Position numbers and translations under genes: made by a program
Shown: piece after piece, positions 43,586-52,406 of the stretch
Numbering within the stretch: the stretch's first letter is position 1
Layout of the letters: the number at the start of each line of letters is the position of its first letter
Assembly: GCF_038806765.1 (NCBI RefSeq)
Contig: NZ_CP152389.1
Coordinates: 5,146,001 to 5,210,000 of the forward strand
Origin: Mucilaginibacter sp. CSA2-8R
GTDB taxonomy: Bacteria; Bacteroidota; Bacteroidia; Sphingobacteriales; Sphingobacteriaceae
Reading direction: 5' to 3'
Length of the DNA stretch: 64,000 bases
The notes under the pieces: model-generated
Databases searched by the model: none
Told to the model about the DNA's origin: nothing
The model's input: the letters and a program-made list of their open reading frames with translations, nothing else

Positions 43586-44500
43586 ATGGAAAACAAATCT
43601 GAACAAAATTCCAAAAAGAACTCGAATGTTATATACTTCCTCATTGTTGTGGTAGTGGCCTTGTTGGGTACAGACGTTTACCTGTACCTGCAAAAAAAGA
43701 AAGACGTAGCCAAAATTGTATACCAGAGTGAGGATGAAAAGCACCGTTTACAAACAGAACTGGATAGTTTAGAGGCACAAATTGAGCAGGTTAATACCGG
43801 TAAGGCTAAGCTTTCGGCAGAAATGCAGGCCCGTACCGACTCATTGCAGTCTAAAATTGTAGTGCTTAAAAGAGCATTAGCCAAAGGCCAGCTTACCGTT
43901 AGTGAACTAAAAAAAGCCCAGGAAGACATTAAACAACTACGTTACTTTGTAACTAAATATACAGCTGATATTGAAGAACTGCGTCAGCAAAACGAATCGT
44001 TAACTACCGAGCGTGATACCCTGAAGCATCAGGTAGCAACGGTATCTCAAAAAGCAACAACTTTAGAGCAACAAAACCAAGAACTGAGCGGCAAGGTAAA
44101 AGTAGCCTCAGCTTTAAAAATGGGCGCTGCAGAAGTAGTAGCCTATAAAGTAAAAGGTAGTGGTAAAGAAGTGGATGTAAGCCGCGCTGGTCCGGCTAAA
44201 AAAATAAAGGTAAATTTTACTATTGCCAGCAACCCAGTAGCCGAAAAAACAATGCATGACATTTATATGCGTGTAATAGACCCGGCCGGCAATTTATTGG
44301 TAATGAGCGATAGCGGCGTGTTTACTGCCGATGGCCAGGAGTTGCAGTATACCTACAAAACCTCGGTTGATTACAAAGACGACGGTACTACCTATACCAT
44401 TGACTGGACAAACCCGAACAAGTTTGTTAAAGGTACTTATACCGTATTACTGTACTCTGATGGAGCTACTATGGGTAAAACAGAATTCAAATTAAAATAA
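43586..44500 (+). CDS. membrane-anchored coiled-coil protein with C-terminal beta domain
   Basis: The 304 residues consist of a short polar N-terminus (MENKSEQNSKKNSN), one transmembrane helix (about 15-35), a long coiled coil (about 40-175, heptads rich in Leu, Glu, Lys and Gln), and a C-terminal beta domain of about 120 residues (KIKVNFTIASNPVAEKTMHD...YTVLLYSDG). The topology suggests the beta domain is held away from the inner membrane by a stalk. No family is named with confidence. It has its own terminator. Confidence 0.8.
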   Translation: MENKSEQNSKKNSNVIYFLIVVVVALLGTDVYLYLQKKKDVAKIVYQSEDEKHRLQTELDSLEAQIEQVNTGKAKLSAEMQARTDSLQSKIVVLKRALAKGQLTVSELKKAQEDIKQLRYFVTKYTADIEELRQQNESLTTERDTLKHQVATVSQKATTLEQQNQELSGKVKVASALKMGAAEVVAYKVKGSGKEVDVSRAGPAKKIKVNFTIASNPVAEKTMHDIYMRVIDPAGNLLVMSDSGVFTADGQELQYTYKTSVDYKDDGTTYTIDWTNPNKFVKGTYTVLLYSDGATMGKTEFKLK

Positions 44501-44519
44501 TTTAACCTGATTAATAGTT

Positions 44520-44553
44520 ATCCCCGGTTGCTAAGCACAGCCGGGGATTTTTT
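44520..44553 (+). terminator. terminator after the coiled-coil gene
   Basis: ATCCCCGG (44520-44527) and CCGGGGAT (44541-44548) form an eight-pair stem followed by TTTTT. Confidence 0.85.
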
Positions 44554-44661
44554 ATGCACAGTTGTTAACTAACGGCAGGCAAAAATTTATTATTGACCTT
44601 ATCTTGCTGTAACTTAAACGCTGAATGATTTTACAGGTCAAAAACATACCAAAAAACAACA

Positions 44662-45195
44662 ATGAAAAAATACAGCATCCTTATTATTACCTTATTCATG
44701 TTTACAGGTGCGTGGGCGCAGGTTAAACAAACCGTTTCCAAAGCATCGGTTACTTACGAGATTAAAAACATGGGCATTAAAACCAATGGGAAATTTGGCG
44801 GAGCACAGGCTGACATTAATTTTGACAAGGCCAACCTTGCCGGCAGCAGCATAGAAGCGAGTATTGATGTAAACACTATTGACTCTGACAATGCCATGCG
44901 CGACAACCATTTAAAGGGCGAAGATTACTTTGATGCAGCCAAATATCCACGCATTATCATGAAGTCAACATCCTTTAAACAGAAAGGTGGTAACAACTTT
45001 GTCGGAATGTTTAATATCACCATAAAAGGAAAAACAAAAGCTGTTGAAGTACCTTTTACTTATACCGATAGCGCTAACACCGCATTATTTAAAAGCATCT
45101 TTAAAATTAACCGTCAGGACTTTGGCGTTGGTGGTAAAAGCATGGTGCTGGCCGATGATGTTAACGTTATGCTTGCGGTAGAAACCAGCAAATAA
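44662..45195 (+). CDS. YceI-family periplasmic lipid-binding protein
   Basis: The 177-residue protein has a signal peptide (to AWA-Q) and a YceI lipocalin-like barrel: SKASVTYEIKNMG, GKFGGAQADINFD, SIDVNTIDSDNAMRDNHLKG and FDAAKYPRI. YceI proteins bind long-chain polyisoprenoids. It stands only 14 bases before the type III polyketide synthase gene on the same strand, so the two are probably co-transcribed. A role in carrying the lipid product or precursor of that operon is inferred. Confidence 0.88.
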   Translation: MKKYSILIITLFMFTGAWAQVKQTVSKASVTYEIKNMGIKTNGKFGGAQADINFDKANLAGSSIEASIDVNTIDSDNAMRDNHLKGEDYFDAAKYPRIIMKSTSFKQKGGNNFVGMFNITIKGKTKAVEVPFTYTDSANTALFKSIFKINRQDFGVGGKSMVLADDVNVMLAVETSK

Positions 45196-45209
45196 CGTTA
45201 ACACCTTTT

Positions 45210-46316
45210 ATGGGCAGTTGTATAAGTGCCATAGGCACTGCTAATCCAAATAAAAAAGTTACCCGGCACGAGGCCTACCAGTTTATGGTGGATGCATTTG
45301 GCTTAAGCCCCGACCATGCTCTACGGCTCAAAAGCATTTATGATAATTCGGGCATTGATTACCGGCATACCGTAATAGATGACTTTGGCGCAGACCGCGC
45401 CGACTACACTTTTTTTGAGCCAACACCCGATTTAGAACCCTTTGTAACTACAGAAAAGCGACTGCAGTTATACCAAGAAAAAGCAATACAAGTGGCCTTA
45501 AATGCCGTAAAGCATTGTTTGTCGGGTTTTGAGGCTGACATGACATCTCAAATAACCCACTTGGTAACGGTAAGTTGTACAGGTATGTATGCGCCGGGTA
45601 TTGATATTGATTTGGTAGAACAACTGGGCTTACCACGTACCACCGAGCGTATTTGCATTAACTTTATGGGCTGCTACGGCGCCATTAACGGCTTAAAAAC
45701 AGCCGACTATATTTGCAGGGCCAACCCCGAAGCTAAAGTATTGGTAGTGAGTGTTGAGCTTTGTACACTGCATTTTCAAAAACATAACACCTTGGATAAT
45801 TGGGTGGCCAATTCGCTTTTTGCAGATGGTGCTGCCGCGGCATTGATAGAGAACACCACTCAAAAAACGGACGCAAGGCCGGGACTGGAGCTGTCAAGCT
45901 TTTACTCTGAGTTTATGCCCGAAAGCCGGAACGAGATGGGCTGGTTTGTGGGTAACACCGGGTTCGAGATGAAGTTAACCTCCAAAGTATCCAAGCAAAT
46001 TAAAAAGCATATTAAAGGTGTAACCGATCGCTTGTTACAACACGCCGGTTTAACGGCTGCTCAGATCGGTACTTACGCCATTCACCCCGGAGGAAAAAAA
46101 ATACTGGAGGCGGTTGAAGAAGCCCTGGAACTGCCCGAGGAAACCAATGCCTTTGCCTACGAGGTATTGCGCGAATATGGTAACATGTCATCAGCTACTA
46201 TTTTATTTGTACTGCAAAAAATCATGCAGGCAGGTAAGCTTTCCGGCTCTAATATTTTAAGCTACGCCTTTGGGCCGGGGCTTACGGTTGAGGGAATGGC
46301 GCTTAAAATTCAGTAA
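45210..46316 (+). CDS. type III polyketide synthase
   Basis: The 368-residue enzyme is a chalcone-synthase-like homodimer. The catalytic triad is complete: Cys155 in NFMGCYGA, His292 in AIHPGGKK and Asn325 in YGNMSS. Bacterial homologues condense fatty acyl starters with malonyl-CoA to give alkylresorcinols or alkylpyrones. It is followed four bases later by a flavoprotein hydroxylase, and further on by a methyltransferase, matching the logic of the Streptomyces srsABC phenolic-lipid operon (established knowledge). The product here is not known. Confidence 0.92.
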   Translation: MGSCISAIGTANPNKKVTRHEAYQFMVDAFGLSPDHALRLKSIYDNSGIDYRHTVIDDFGADRADYTFFEPTPDLEPFVTTEKRLQLYQEKAIQVALNAVKHCLSGFEADMTSQITHLVTVSCTGMYAPGIDIDLVEQLGLPRTTERICINFMGCYGAINGLKTADYICRANPEAKVLVVSVELCTLHFQKHNTLDNWVANSLFADGAAAALIENTTQKTDARPGLELSSFYSEFMPESRNEMGWFVGNTGFEMKLTSKVSKQIKKHIKGVTDRLLQHAGLTAAQIGTYAIHPGGKKILEAVEEALELPEETNAFAYEVLREYGNMSSATILFVLQKIMQAGKLSGSNILSYAFGPGLTVEGMALKIQ

Positions 46317-46320
46317 AGCT

Positions 46321-47448
46321 ATGATTGATGTGGTGATTGCAGGCGGGGGCTTGGCCGGGCTTTTTAATGCCCTATTGCTTAACCGCGCCGGTTTACAGGT
46401 CACTGTCATTGAAAAAAAATCCTACCCGTTTCACCGGGTTTGCGGTGAGTACCTGTCCAACGAAATCCTGCCTTTCTTAGATACTCTGGGTATTAATGTG
46501 TTTAGTTTAGGAGCTTCGAGGATTGACCGTTTAGAGGTTACTGCTACATCGGGTGCCCGGTTAACACAAAAGCTTGATTTAGGCGGCTTTGGCCTGAGCC
46601 GTTATAAGCTTGACCATTACCTTTATGAGCAATGCACTCAGCAAGGTGTCAAGTTTTTGTTAAATACGCAGGTTGATGATATTACTTTCGCTAACAATAA
46701 ATTTACCGTTACCACACGTGATGCAGTTTTAGAAACACCGCTGGTAATTGGCGCTTTTGGTAAACGGTCTAATTTAGATAATAAACTGAATCGAGCCTTT
46801 TTTCATCAGCGGAGCCCTTATGTGGGCATCAAGATACACGCACGGCTAAACTTTCCGGATGATGTAATCCAGCTAAACAGTTTTAAGAATGGCTATTGCG
46901 GGGTATCAAAAATTGAGGATGACAAGTACTGCATCTGCTCACTGGCACACCGCAATGATTTACGCAGGCAGGGCAGCCTGGAGGCCTTGCAGGAAAACAT
47001 AATTAATAAAAACCCCTACCAGAAAGAAATTTTTGACCAGGCCGAATGGTTAATGGACAAGCCGGAAGTAATAAACGAAATATCTTTCCGGAAAAAATTA
47101 CCGGTTGAACAGCACATATTGATGAGCGGTGATACTGCCGGCATGATTGCGCCGCTGTGCGGTAATGGTATGACTATGGCCATTCATTCGGCCAAAATAT
47201 TATCCAAAATAATTTTACAATACTACCGGCCCAAACGAGCGTTTCCATTGGAGCAGCGGCTGGCCTTAGAACAAGCTTACCGTAATGCCTGGAATGCACA
47301 GTTTGCCCGCCGGCTATGGGTAGGACGGCAGTTGCAGCGGGCATTTGGCAACAACCAGGTGATGCACTGGGCCGTTCAAACATTTAACCGGTTGCCACGC
47401 GCAACCAACTGGCTGGTGCAGCAAACACATGGGCAGGCCTGGGAATAA
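46321..47448 (+). CDS. FAD-dependent monooxygenase
   Basis: From the ATG at 46321 (an upstream in-frame ATG overlaps the PKS gene and adds no domain) the 375 residues begin with the FAD-binding MIDVVIAGGGLAGLFNALLL fold, with a glutamate (VIEKK) at the end of the second strand, and include the later GDTAGMIAPLCGNGMTMA FAD motif. It is of the p-hydroxybenzoate hydroxylase or geranylgeranyl-reductase type. Placed four bases after the polyketide synthase, it probably hydroxylates the aromatic lipid product; this is inference. Confidence 0.88.
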   Translation: MIDVVIAGGGLAGLFNALLLNRAGLQVTVIEKKSYPFHRVCGEYLSNEILPFLDTLGINVFSLGASRIDRLEVTATSGARLTQKLDLGGFGLSRYKLDHYLYEQCTQQGVKFLLNTQVDDITFANNKFTVTTRDAVLETPLVIGAFGKRSNLDNKLNRAFFHQRSPYVGIKIHARLNFPDDVIQLNSFKNGYCGVSKIEDDKYCICSLAHRNDLRRQGSLEALQENIINKNPYQKEIFDQAEWLMDKPEVINEISFRKKLPVEQHILMSGDTAGMIAPLCGNGMTMAIHSAKILSKIILQYYRPKRAFPLEQRLALEQAYRNAWNAQFARRLWVGRQLQRAFGNNQVMHWAVQTFNRLPRATNWLVQQTHGQAWE

Positions 47449-47482
47449 TTGCAGCGTTAATCTGGAAGTAACAACTTAAAAA

Positions 47483-48013
47483 ATGAAGAAAACGATAGCC
47501 ATAGATATGGATGGCGTATTGGCCGATATAGAAATGCAGTTTTTAAACTGGTACGAGCGCGATTACGGCATTAAACATGGCCGCGATTACCTTGTTGGCC
47601 GCTCGTCTGACACATTTTTTCCGGAAGCCGGCCTGGTGAAAAAATATATTTATACGCCGGGCTTTTTTCAAACCATTCCTTTGATGGAAGGTGCAGTTGA
47701 GGCTGTACAGAAACTGATGGAAAACTTTGAAATTTATGTGGTATCTGCCGCTATGGAGTTTCCGTTGAGTTTGCCGGAAAAACTGCATTGGCTTAACGAG
47801 CATTTCCCTTTTATCAGTTGGCGTAACATTATTTTTTGCGGCGATAAAAGCATTATCAATACTGACTATATGATTGATGACTACCCTAAAAATCTCGACT
47901 ATTTTAAGGGAAAGCCAATTATGTTCACCGCTTATCATAACACTACCCTTACCCATCATCAGCGGGTAAACAACTGGAACGAAGTTATTACTTTATTAGA
48001 AGCCGAAGCTTAA
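47483..48013 (+). CDS. 5'(3')-deoxyribonucleotidase-like HAD phosphatase
   Basis: The 176 residues match the NT5C family: the HAD nucleophile motif IAIDMDGVLADIE (Asp8 and Asp10), a small cap region, YVVSAAMEFP and the late NTDYMIDDYPKN acid pair. These enzymes remove phosphate from deoxyribonucleoside monophosphates. Its place in a polyketide operon is unexpected; it may act on another phosphate ester or just share the transcript. The next gene starts four bases on. Confidence 0.86.
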   Translation: MKKTIAIDMDGVLADIEMQFLNWYERDYGIKHGRDYLVGRSSDTFFPEAGLVKKYIYTPGFFQTIPLMEGAVEAVQKLMENFEIYVVSAAMEFPLSLPEKLHWLNEHFPFISWRNIIFCGDKSIINTDYMIDDYPKNLDYFKGKPIMFTAYHNTTLTHHQRVNNWNEVITLLEAEA

Positions 48014-48016
48014 ACC

Positions 48017-48718
48017 ATGGCCAACCTGCGCAAACGCATTACCGGTGTAGACGAAATTATGGACGACTTTGCCCTGCCGGCCGATGAACTTGATCCGGTG
48101 CTGAAAGGTTTGGGCGATTTAAATGCATGGTTTGGCGGGCATAAGGCACTTATTAAAGCGTTACAGCAGTTTCCGGTTGCGGCAAACAACCATATCAGCG
48201 ATTGGGGCTGCGGTGGTGGTGATGCCTTGCAGGCTATTGCCGATTGGGCACAACAAACGCGCTTACCTTTGCAGTTAACCGGTGTAGATGCAGCACCCGC
48301 TGCTGTAACTTATGCAAGGCGGGCAACGGCAGCCTATAAAAACATTGATTACGTGCAGACGGATGTGATGAGCCCGGACCTGCGGACCAACCAGTTCGAC
48401 ATTGTTTTGTCCAGCTTGTTCTCTCACCATTTTGAGGATGATGCCTGGATTGCGTTAGTACAAAAAATGCTCGACTGTTCCAGGCGCGGCGTTATCATCA
48501 CCGATTTGCACCGGCATTGGTTGTTGTACTATTCTTTAAAGTTTATATTCAGGTTTATTATACCCAATCCTATGATGGCGCATGACGGGCCGTTGTCGGT
48601 AAAACGAAGTTTTAAGCGAAAAGAGCTTAAAGCATTACTGGAACGGGCCGGAGTTAAGCGTTACCACATCACCTGGAAATGGGCTTTCAGATGGCAGCTT
48701 ATCATATATAAAGATTAA
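48017..48718 (+). CDS. SAM-dependent methyltransferase
   Basis: The 233-residue class I methyltransferase shows the SAM-binding motif SDWGCGGGDALQ, an acidic end to strand 2 (TGVDAAPAA), and FDIVLSSLFSHHF at motif IV. A hydrophobic segment (WLLYYSLKFIFRFIIPNPMM) could associate it with membrane lipid. It ends the run that begins with YceI and the polyketide synthase, so O- or C-methylation of a lipid quinol or resorcinol is likely, by inference. The following kinase has its own -7 box overlapping this gene's end. Confidence 0.86.
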   Translation: MANLRKRITGVDEIMDDFALPADELDPVLKGLGDLNAWFGGHKALIKALQQFPVAANNHISDWGCGGGDALQAIADWAQQTRLPLQLTGVDAAPAAVTYARRATAAYKNIDYVQTDVMSPDLRTNQFDIVLSSLFSHHFEDDAWIALVQKMLDCSRRGVIITDLHRHWLLYYSLKFIFRFIIPNPMMAHDGPLSVKRSFKRKELKALLERAGVKRYHITWKWAFRWQLIIYKD

Positions 48719-48723
48719 CTTTG
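48716..48723 (+). promoter_or_regulatory. -7 box (TAACTTTG) immediately before the histidine kinase
   Basis: An exact TAnnTTTG match that overlaps the methyltransferase stop codon and ends four bases before the kinase ATG. No TTG was seen at -33. Confidence 0.5.
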
Positions 48724-48727
48724 TGCT

Positions 48728-49789
48728 ATGAAACTCAGTGTGCTGGTATTTATTAATGCACTGGCGGTAGCCTTAGCCTTATCAGGAGTCAATTTTTATT
48801 TCCAGCACAAATGGTATGATGTTACTATTACGTTTGTGGTAGGTTTTATTACCAGCTACATCGTTTTTTACTATCTCATCGAAAAATATCTTTATTCAAA
48901 AATCAAGCTCATTTACAAGCTCATTCACAACCTCAAACTGGGCCGCGATCTGCGCGATGCCCTGGGCGAGTCAACTAGTGTTGACCCGATTGGTGATGTG
49001 GAGAAAGAAGTAAAAGACTGGGCCCGTGAAAAAAAGGTAGAAATTGAAGAGCTGCGCCGGCAGGAAAAATTCCGCAAGGAATTTTTATCTAACATCTCCC
49101 ACGAGTTTAAAACACCCCTGTTTGCTATACAAGGCTACATTGAAGCCATCTTAGATGACGAGGCCGATGATAAAGATATGACCCTGCAGTTTTTGAAAAA
49201 AGCACAGCGGAATGTTGACCGGCTTAGCTACCTGATAAACGACCTCAACGAAATCTCCAAGCTCGAAACCGGCGAAATTCCTATTAATTATACCAAATTC
49301 AGGATTAACGATTTGATTAAGGAGGTGTTTGAACAGTTGGAACTTAGAGCCAAACAGCACCAGATAAAGCTGATATTTAAGCAAAAATATGATGAGGCGT
49401 TTTTAGTAAGGGCCGACCGCGATAAAGTATGCCAGGTGCTTATTAACCTGATTGATAATTCTTTTAAATACGGTAAGCACGGCGGCAGCACTTCGGTTAG
49501 CTTGTTTGAACTACACGATCAGATTTTAGTGGAAGTGACCGATGACGGTGCCGGCATTAGCGAAAAATATTTATCCCGTTTGTTTGAGCGCTTTTTTAGG
49601 ATAGACAGCAGCCGTTCGCGCGAGGTTGGGGGGTCGGGACTGGGACTGGCTATTGTTAAACACATTATTGAGGCCCACCAGCAAACTATTAATGTGCGCA
49701 GTACTGAGGGTGTAGGCTCCACATTTGGTTTTACTTTACAAAAAGTGAAACAGTTGCCGTTTCAAATGTTACCAGTGTTAAAGAGTTAA
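48728..49789 (+). CDS. membrane sensor histidine kinase (PhoR-like)
   Basis: The 353 residues have two transmembrane helices (about 4-24 and 32-52) with almost no periplasmic loop, then a HisKA domain (SNISHEFKTP, His125) and an HATPase_c domain with N (NLIDNSFKYG), G1 (DDGAGI), F (FERFFRID) and G2 (GGSGLGLAI) boxes. The tiny sensing loop and the neighbouring DUF47 and PiT genes suggest phosphate control, as with PhoR. No response-regulator gene is next to it, so its partner is elsewhere. Confidence 0.92.
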   Translation: MKLSVLVFINALAVALALSGVNFYFQHKWYDVTITFVVGFITSYIVFYYLIEKYLYSKIKLIYKLIHNLKLGRDLRDALGESTSVDPIGDVEKEVKDWAREKKVEIEELRRQEKFRKEFLSNISHEFKTPLFAIQGYIEAILDDEADDKDMTLQFLKKAQRNVDRLSYLINDLNEISKLETGEIPINYTKFRINDLIKEVFEQLELRAKQHQIKLIFKQKYDEAFLVRADRDKVCQVLINLIDNSFKYGKHGGSTSVSLFELHDQILVEVTDDGAGISEKYLSRLFERFFRIDSSRSREVGGSGLGLAIVKHIIEAHQQTINVRSTEGVGSTFGFTLQKVKQLPFQMLPVLKS

Positions 49790-49811
49790 CATTAATTTAA
49801 CATAATCGAGT

Positions 49812-49819
49812 TACCTTTG
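49812..49819 (+). promoter_or_regulatory. -7 box (TACCTTTG) for the DUF47-PiT operon
   Basis: An exact TAnnTTTG match 19 bases upstream of the DUF47 ATG. Confidence 0.55.
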
Positions 49820-49838
49820 CCTAAACTATTGAATCAAA

Positions 49839-50489
49839 ATGTCATTAAATAGCATATTCCAGTATTTTGTTCCAAAAGACAAGAAAGTGTTCTTTCCGTT
49901 GTTTGAACAGGCTGCCAACAATGTGGTAGCTATGGGTGCGGTTTTGGTAGAAGCTGTTAACTCTAAAAACGTTACAGAGCGTACCGAAATGTTTAAACAA
50001 ATAGACAGACTGGAAAGCAAAGGTGATGAGTTAACCCACCAGATTTATCTGGAATTAGGCAAAAACTTTATTACGCCTTTCGACCGCGAAGATATTCATG
50101 CTTTAGCAACTGCTATTGACGACGTTGCCGATTACATCCAAGGCTCGGCCAATCGTATGCTGTTGTACAATATTGAAGAATATACTGAACCTATTATTAA
50201 ATTATCAGAACTGATTCATCAGGGTAGCGTTGACCTGGAAAAAGCGGTAAAAGAACTAAAAGATTTAAAAAACGTACGCAATATTGCCGATTCATGTATT
50301 CGCATCAATAGTGTTGAAAACCAGGCAGATTATATATTTGACCGTGCCGTTGCCGACTTGTTTTTGTATGAGAAAGATGCCTTGCGCCTAATCAAGTACA
50401 AAGAGATATTAGCAGCGTTAGAAACCGCAACCGATATGTGTGAGGACGCTGCCAACGTAATGGAATCTATCTTAGTTAAAAACGCTTAA
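49839..50489 (+). CDS. DUF47 (PhoU-like) PiT accessory protein
   Basis: The 216-residue all-helical protein starts with MSLNSIFQYFVPKDKKVFFP, a hallmark of the DUF47 family, and carries PhoU-like acidic helices (FDREDIHALATAIDDVADYI). Such proteins regulate low-affinity phosphate transport. It lies 20 bases before the PiT gene and is surely co-transcribed with it. Cytoplasmic. Confidence 0.93.
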   Translation: MSLNSIFQYFVPKDKKVFFPLFEQAANNVVAMGAVLVEAVNSKNVTERTEMFKQIDRLESKGDELTHQIYLELGKNFITPFDREDIHALATAIDDVADYIQGSANRMLLYNIEEYTEPIIKLSELIHQGSVDLEKAVKELKDLKNVRNIADSCIRINSVENQADYIFDRAVADLFLYEKDALRLIKYKEILAALETATDMCEDAANVMESILVKNA

Positions 50490-50509
50490 TTACTTTAACC
50501 CTCACCTAC

Positions 50510-51517
50510 ATGGTTACCACCCTGCTTGTTGTAGTAGTTTGTCTGGCGTTGATATTTGATTTCATAAACGGTTTTCATGATGCAGCCAACTCTATTGCCA
50601 CCGTTGTATCTACTAAAGTACTCACTCCATTTCAAGCTGTAATTTGGGCAGCAGCCTTTAACTTCCTGGCTTTTTTCTTGATTAAAGAGCATAAGGTGGC
50701 TAACACCGTGGCCAAAACGGTGCATGAGCACTTCATCACTATGGACGTAATTTTGGCCGGTTTAGTTGCCGCCATTGCCTGGAACCTGCTTACCTGGTGG
50801 TTTGGTATACCCTCCAGCTCATCACATACCCTAATCGGAGGTTTTGCCGGCGCTGGTATGACCAACGCCTTATTTTTAGGCGTTAACCCGATTACTGCTG
50901 TTGATGCCAATTCGATATTAAGAATTGCAGCCTATATATTTTTAGCTCCGCTGATTGGCTTGTTTATAGCCTATGTCATTACCATCATCATACTGCACAT
51001 ATTTAAAAACTTCAGGCCGGCTGTTGCCGAACGCTGGTTCAAAAGTGTACAGTTAATCTCATCTGCAGCTTTGAGCTTTGCCCACGGTGGTAATGATGCG
51101 CAAAAGGTAATGGGTATTATTTATGTTGCGCTGTTTACATCAGGTAATATTACCAATGGCGATAAAATGCCCGACTGGATTCCGCTAGCTTGTTACAGCG
51201 CCATTGCACTGGGCACCATGTCGGGCGGTTGGAAAATTGTAAAAACCATGGGCAGCAAAATTACTAAGGTTACACCCCTTGAAGGGGTAAGTGCCGAAAC
51301 TGCCGGTGCCATTACCCTGTTCATGACCGAGCGTTTGGGTATACCGGTATCTACTACACATACCATCACTGGTTCAATCATTGGTGTAGGCCTAACCAAA
51401 AGAGTATCTGCTGTACGCTGGGGTGTTACCATTAACCTGGTTTGGGCATGGATCATTACCATTCCTATCTCGGCACTGGTGGCTGCACTGGTATTTACTA
51501 TCATGCATTACGTATAG
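50510..51517 (+). CDS. inorganic phosphate transporter, PiT family
   Basis: The 335-residue transporter has about ten hydrophobic helices and both PiT signatures: FDFINGFHDAANSIATVVST near the N-terminus and SFAHGGNDAQKVMGI in the second half, an inverted repeat of the same motif. It imports phosphate (often as metal-phosphate) using the proton gradient. With DUF47 and the upstream kinase it forms a phosphate module. Confidence 0.95.
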   Translation: MVTTLLVVVVCLALIFDFINGFHDAANSIATVVSTKVLTPFQAVIWAAAFNFLAFFLIKEHKVANTVAKTVHEHFITMDVILAGLVAAIAWNLLTWWFGIPSSSSHTLIGGFAGAGMTNALFLGVNPITAVDANSILRIAAYIFLAPLIGLFIAYVITIIILHIFKNFRPAVAERWFKSVQLISSAALSFAHGGNDAQKVMGIIYVALFTSGNITNGDKMPDWIPLACYSAIALGTMSGGWKIVKTMGSKITKVTPLEGVSAETAGAITLFMTERLGIPVSTTHTITGSIIGVGLTKRVSAVRWGVTINLVWAWIITIPISALVAALVFTIMHYV

Positions 51518-51558
51518 GTTTTAAACTTTTGGGCCTCCCGGTTGTCCTATCTGTACTT

Positions 51559-52314
51559 ATGAAAAAGCTTGTGTTATTAACTCCGTTGCTGTTAGTATTT
51601 ACTGCCAATGCCGGTTGTGATACCTTAACTGCAGCAACCAGTAATCAGGGTAGTATTTATAGTAACAGCCCTGCGCAAACTATACCATCTAACTTAGAAA
51701 TGGTAAGCGGCCTTAAACAGGCTTTAGAGTTAGGTACCGACAAAAGCACAAGCCAGCTTTCGGCCGTTAACGGATTTTTCGGCAATGCAGCCATAAAACT
51801 GTTGTTTCCGCCCGAGGCACAAAAAGCCGAGAATACATTGCGCAAACTTGGCTTTAATAAGTTGTGTGATGATGTAATTCTTTCGCTCAACCGCGCTGCC
51901 GAAGATGCCGCCGGTAAGGCAAAACCGATATTTATCTCGGCCATTAAGCAGATGAGCGTACAAGACGTCACTAATATTTTGTTAGGCAGCAGTAAGGATG
52001 CTGCTACCCAATATTTCAGACGTGCAACTACCGATCAGTTAACTGCAGAGTTTGTACCTGTAGTGCACAACAGCTTATCAAAAGTTGGTGCCACACGTTA
52101 TTACAGCCAGCTGGCTACACAGTATAACCGGATACCGCTAACATTTAACAAGATAAATCCCGATTTGGATGCTTACGTAACACAAAAAGCTATTGAGGGC
52201 TTGTTTTACCGTATAGCGCTCGAAGAGTTAAATATCCGCAGCAACTTCTCATCACGTACTACACCACTGCTGCAAAAGGTATTTGGTTACGTACAGAAAA
52301 AAACGAACAGCTAA
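51559..52314 (+). CDS. DUF4197 lipoprotein
   Basis: I take the ATG at 51559, since the upstream in-frame ATG lies inside the PiT gene. The 251 residues have a lipoprotein-like signal (TANAGC, Cys20), then the DUF4197 domain (MVSGLKQALELGTDKSTSQL..., FGYVQKKT at the end). The family is helical, probably periplasmic, and of unknown function. It is followed by a very strong terminator. Confidence 0.88.
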   Translation: MKKLVLLTPLLLVFTANAGCDTLTAATSNQGSIYSNSPAQTIPSNLEMVSGLKQALELGTDKSTSQLSAVNGFFGNAAIKLLFPPEAQKAENTLRKLGFNKLCDDVILSLNRAAEDAAGKAKPIFISAIKQMSVQDVTNILLGSSKDAATQYFRRATTDQLTAEFVPVVHNSLSKVGATRYYSQLATQYNRIPLTFNKINPDLDAYVTQKAIEGLFYRIALEELNIRSNFSSRTTPLLQKVFGYVQKKTNS

Positions 52315-52325
52315 CCACTTTGTAT

Positions 52326-52368
52326 ATAAAGCAGAAAAGTCCGGTTGTGCCGGACTTTTCTGCTTTAT
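52326..52368 (+). terminator. very strong terminator after the DUF4197 gene
   Basis: AAAGCAGAAAAGTCCGG (52328-52344) pairs perfectly with CCGGACTTTTCTGCTTT (52350-52366) around a five-base loop, and two more pairs extend it at the base. Confidence 0.85.
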
Positions 52369-52406
52369 TGGATATCACTAACATAAAAGGCGGCAAAAAG
52401 ATTTGC

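Noticed and set aside
51272..51290. CCCCTT-GAAGGGG palindrome
   Set aside because: Falls within the conserved PiT coding frame and differs from the repeat near 37.65 kb; most likely chance.
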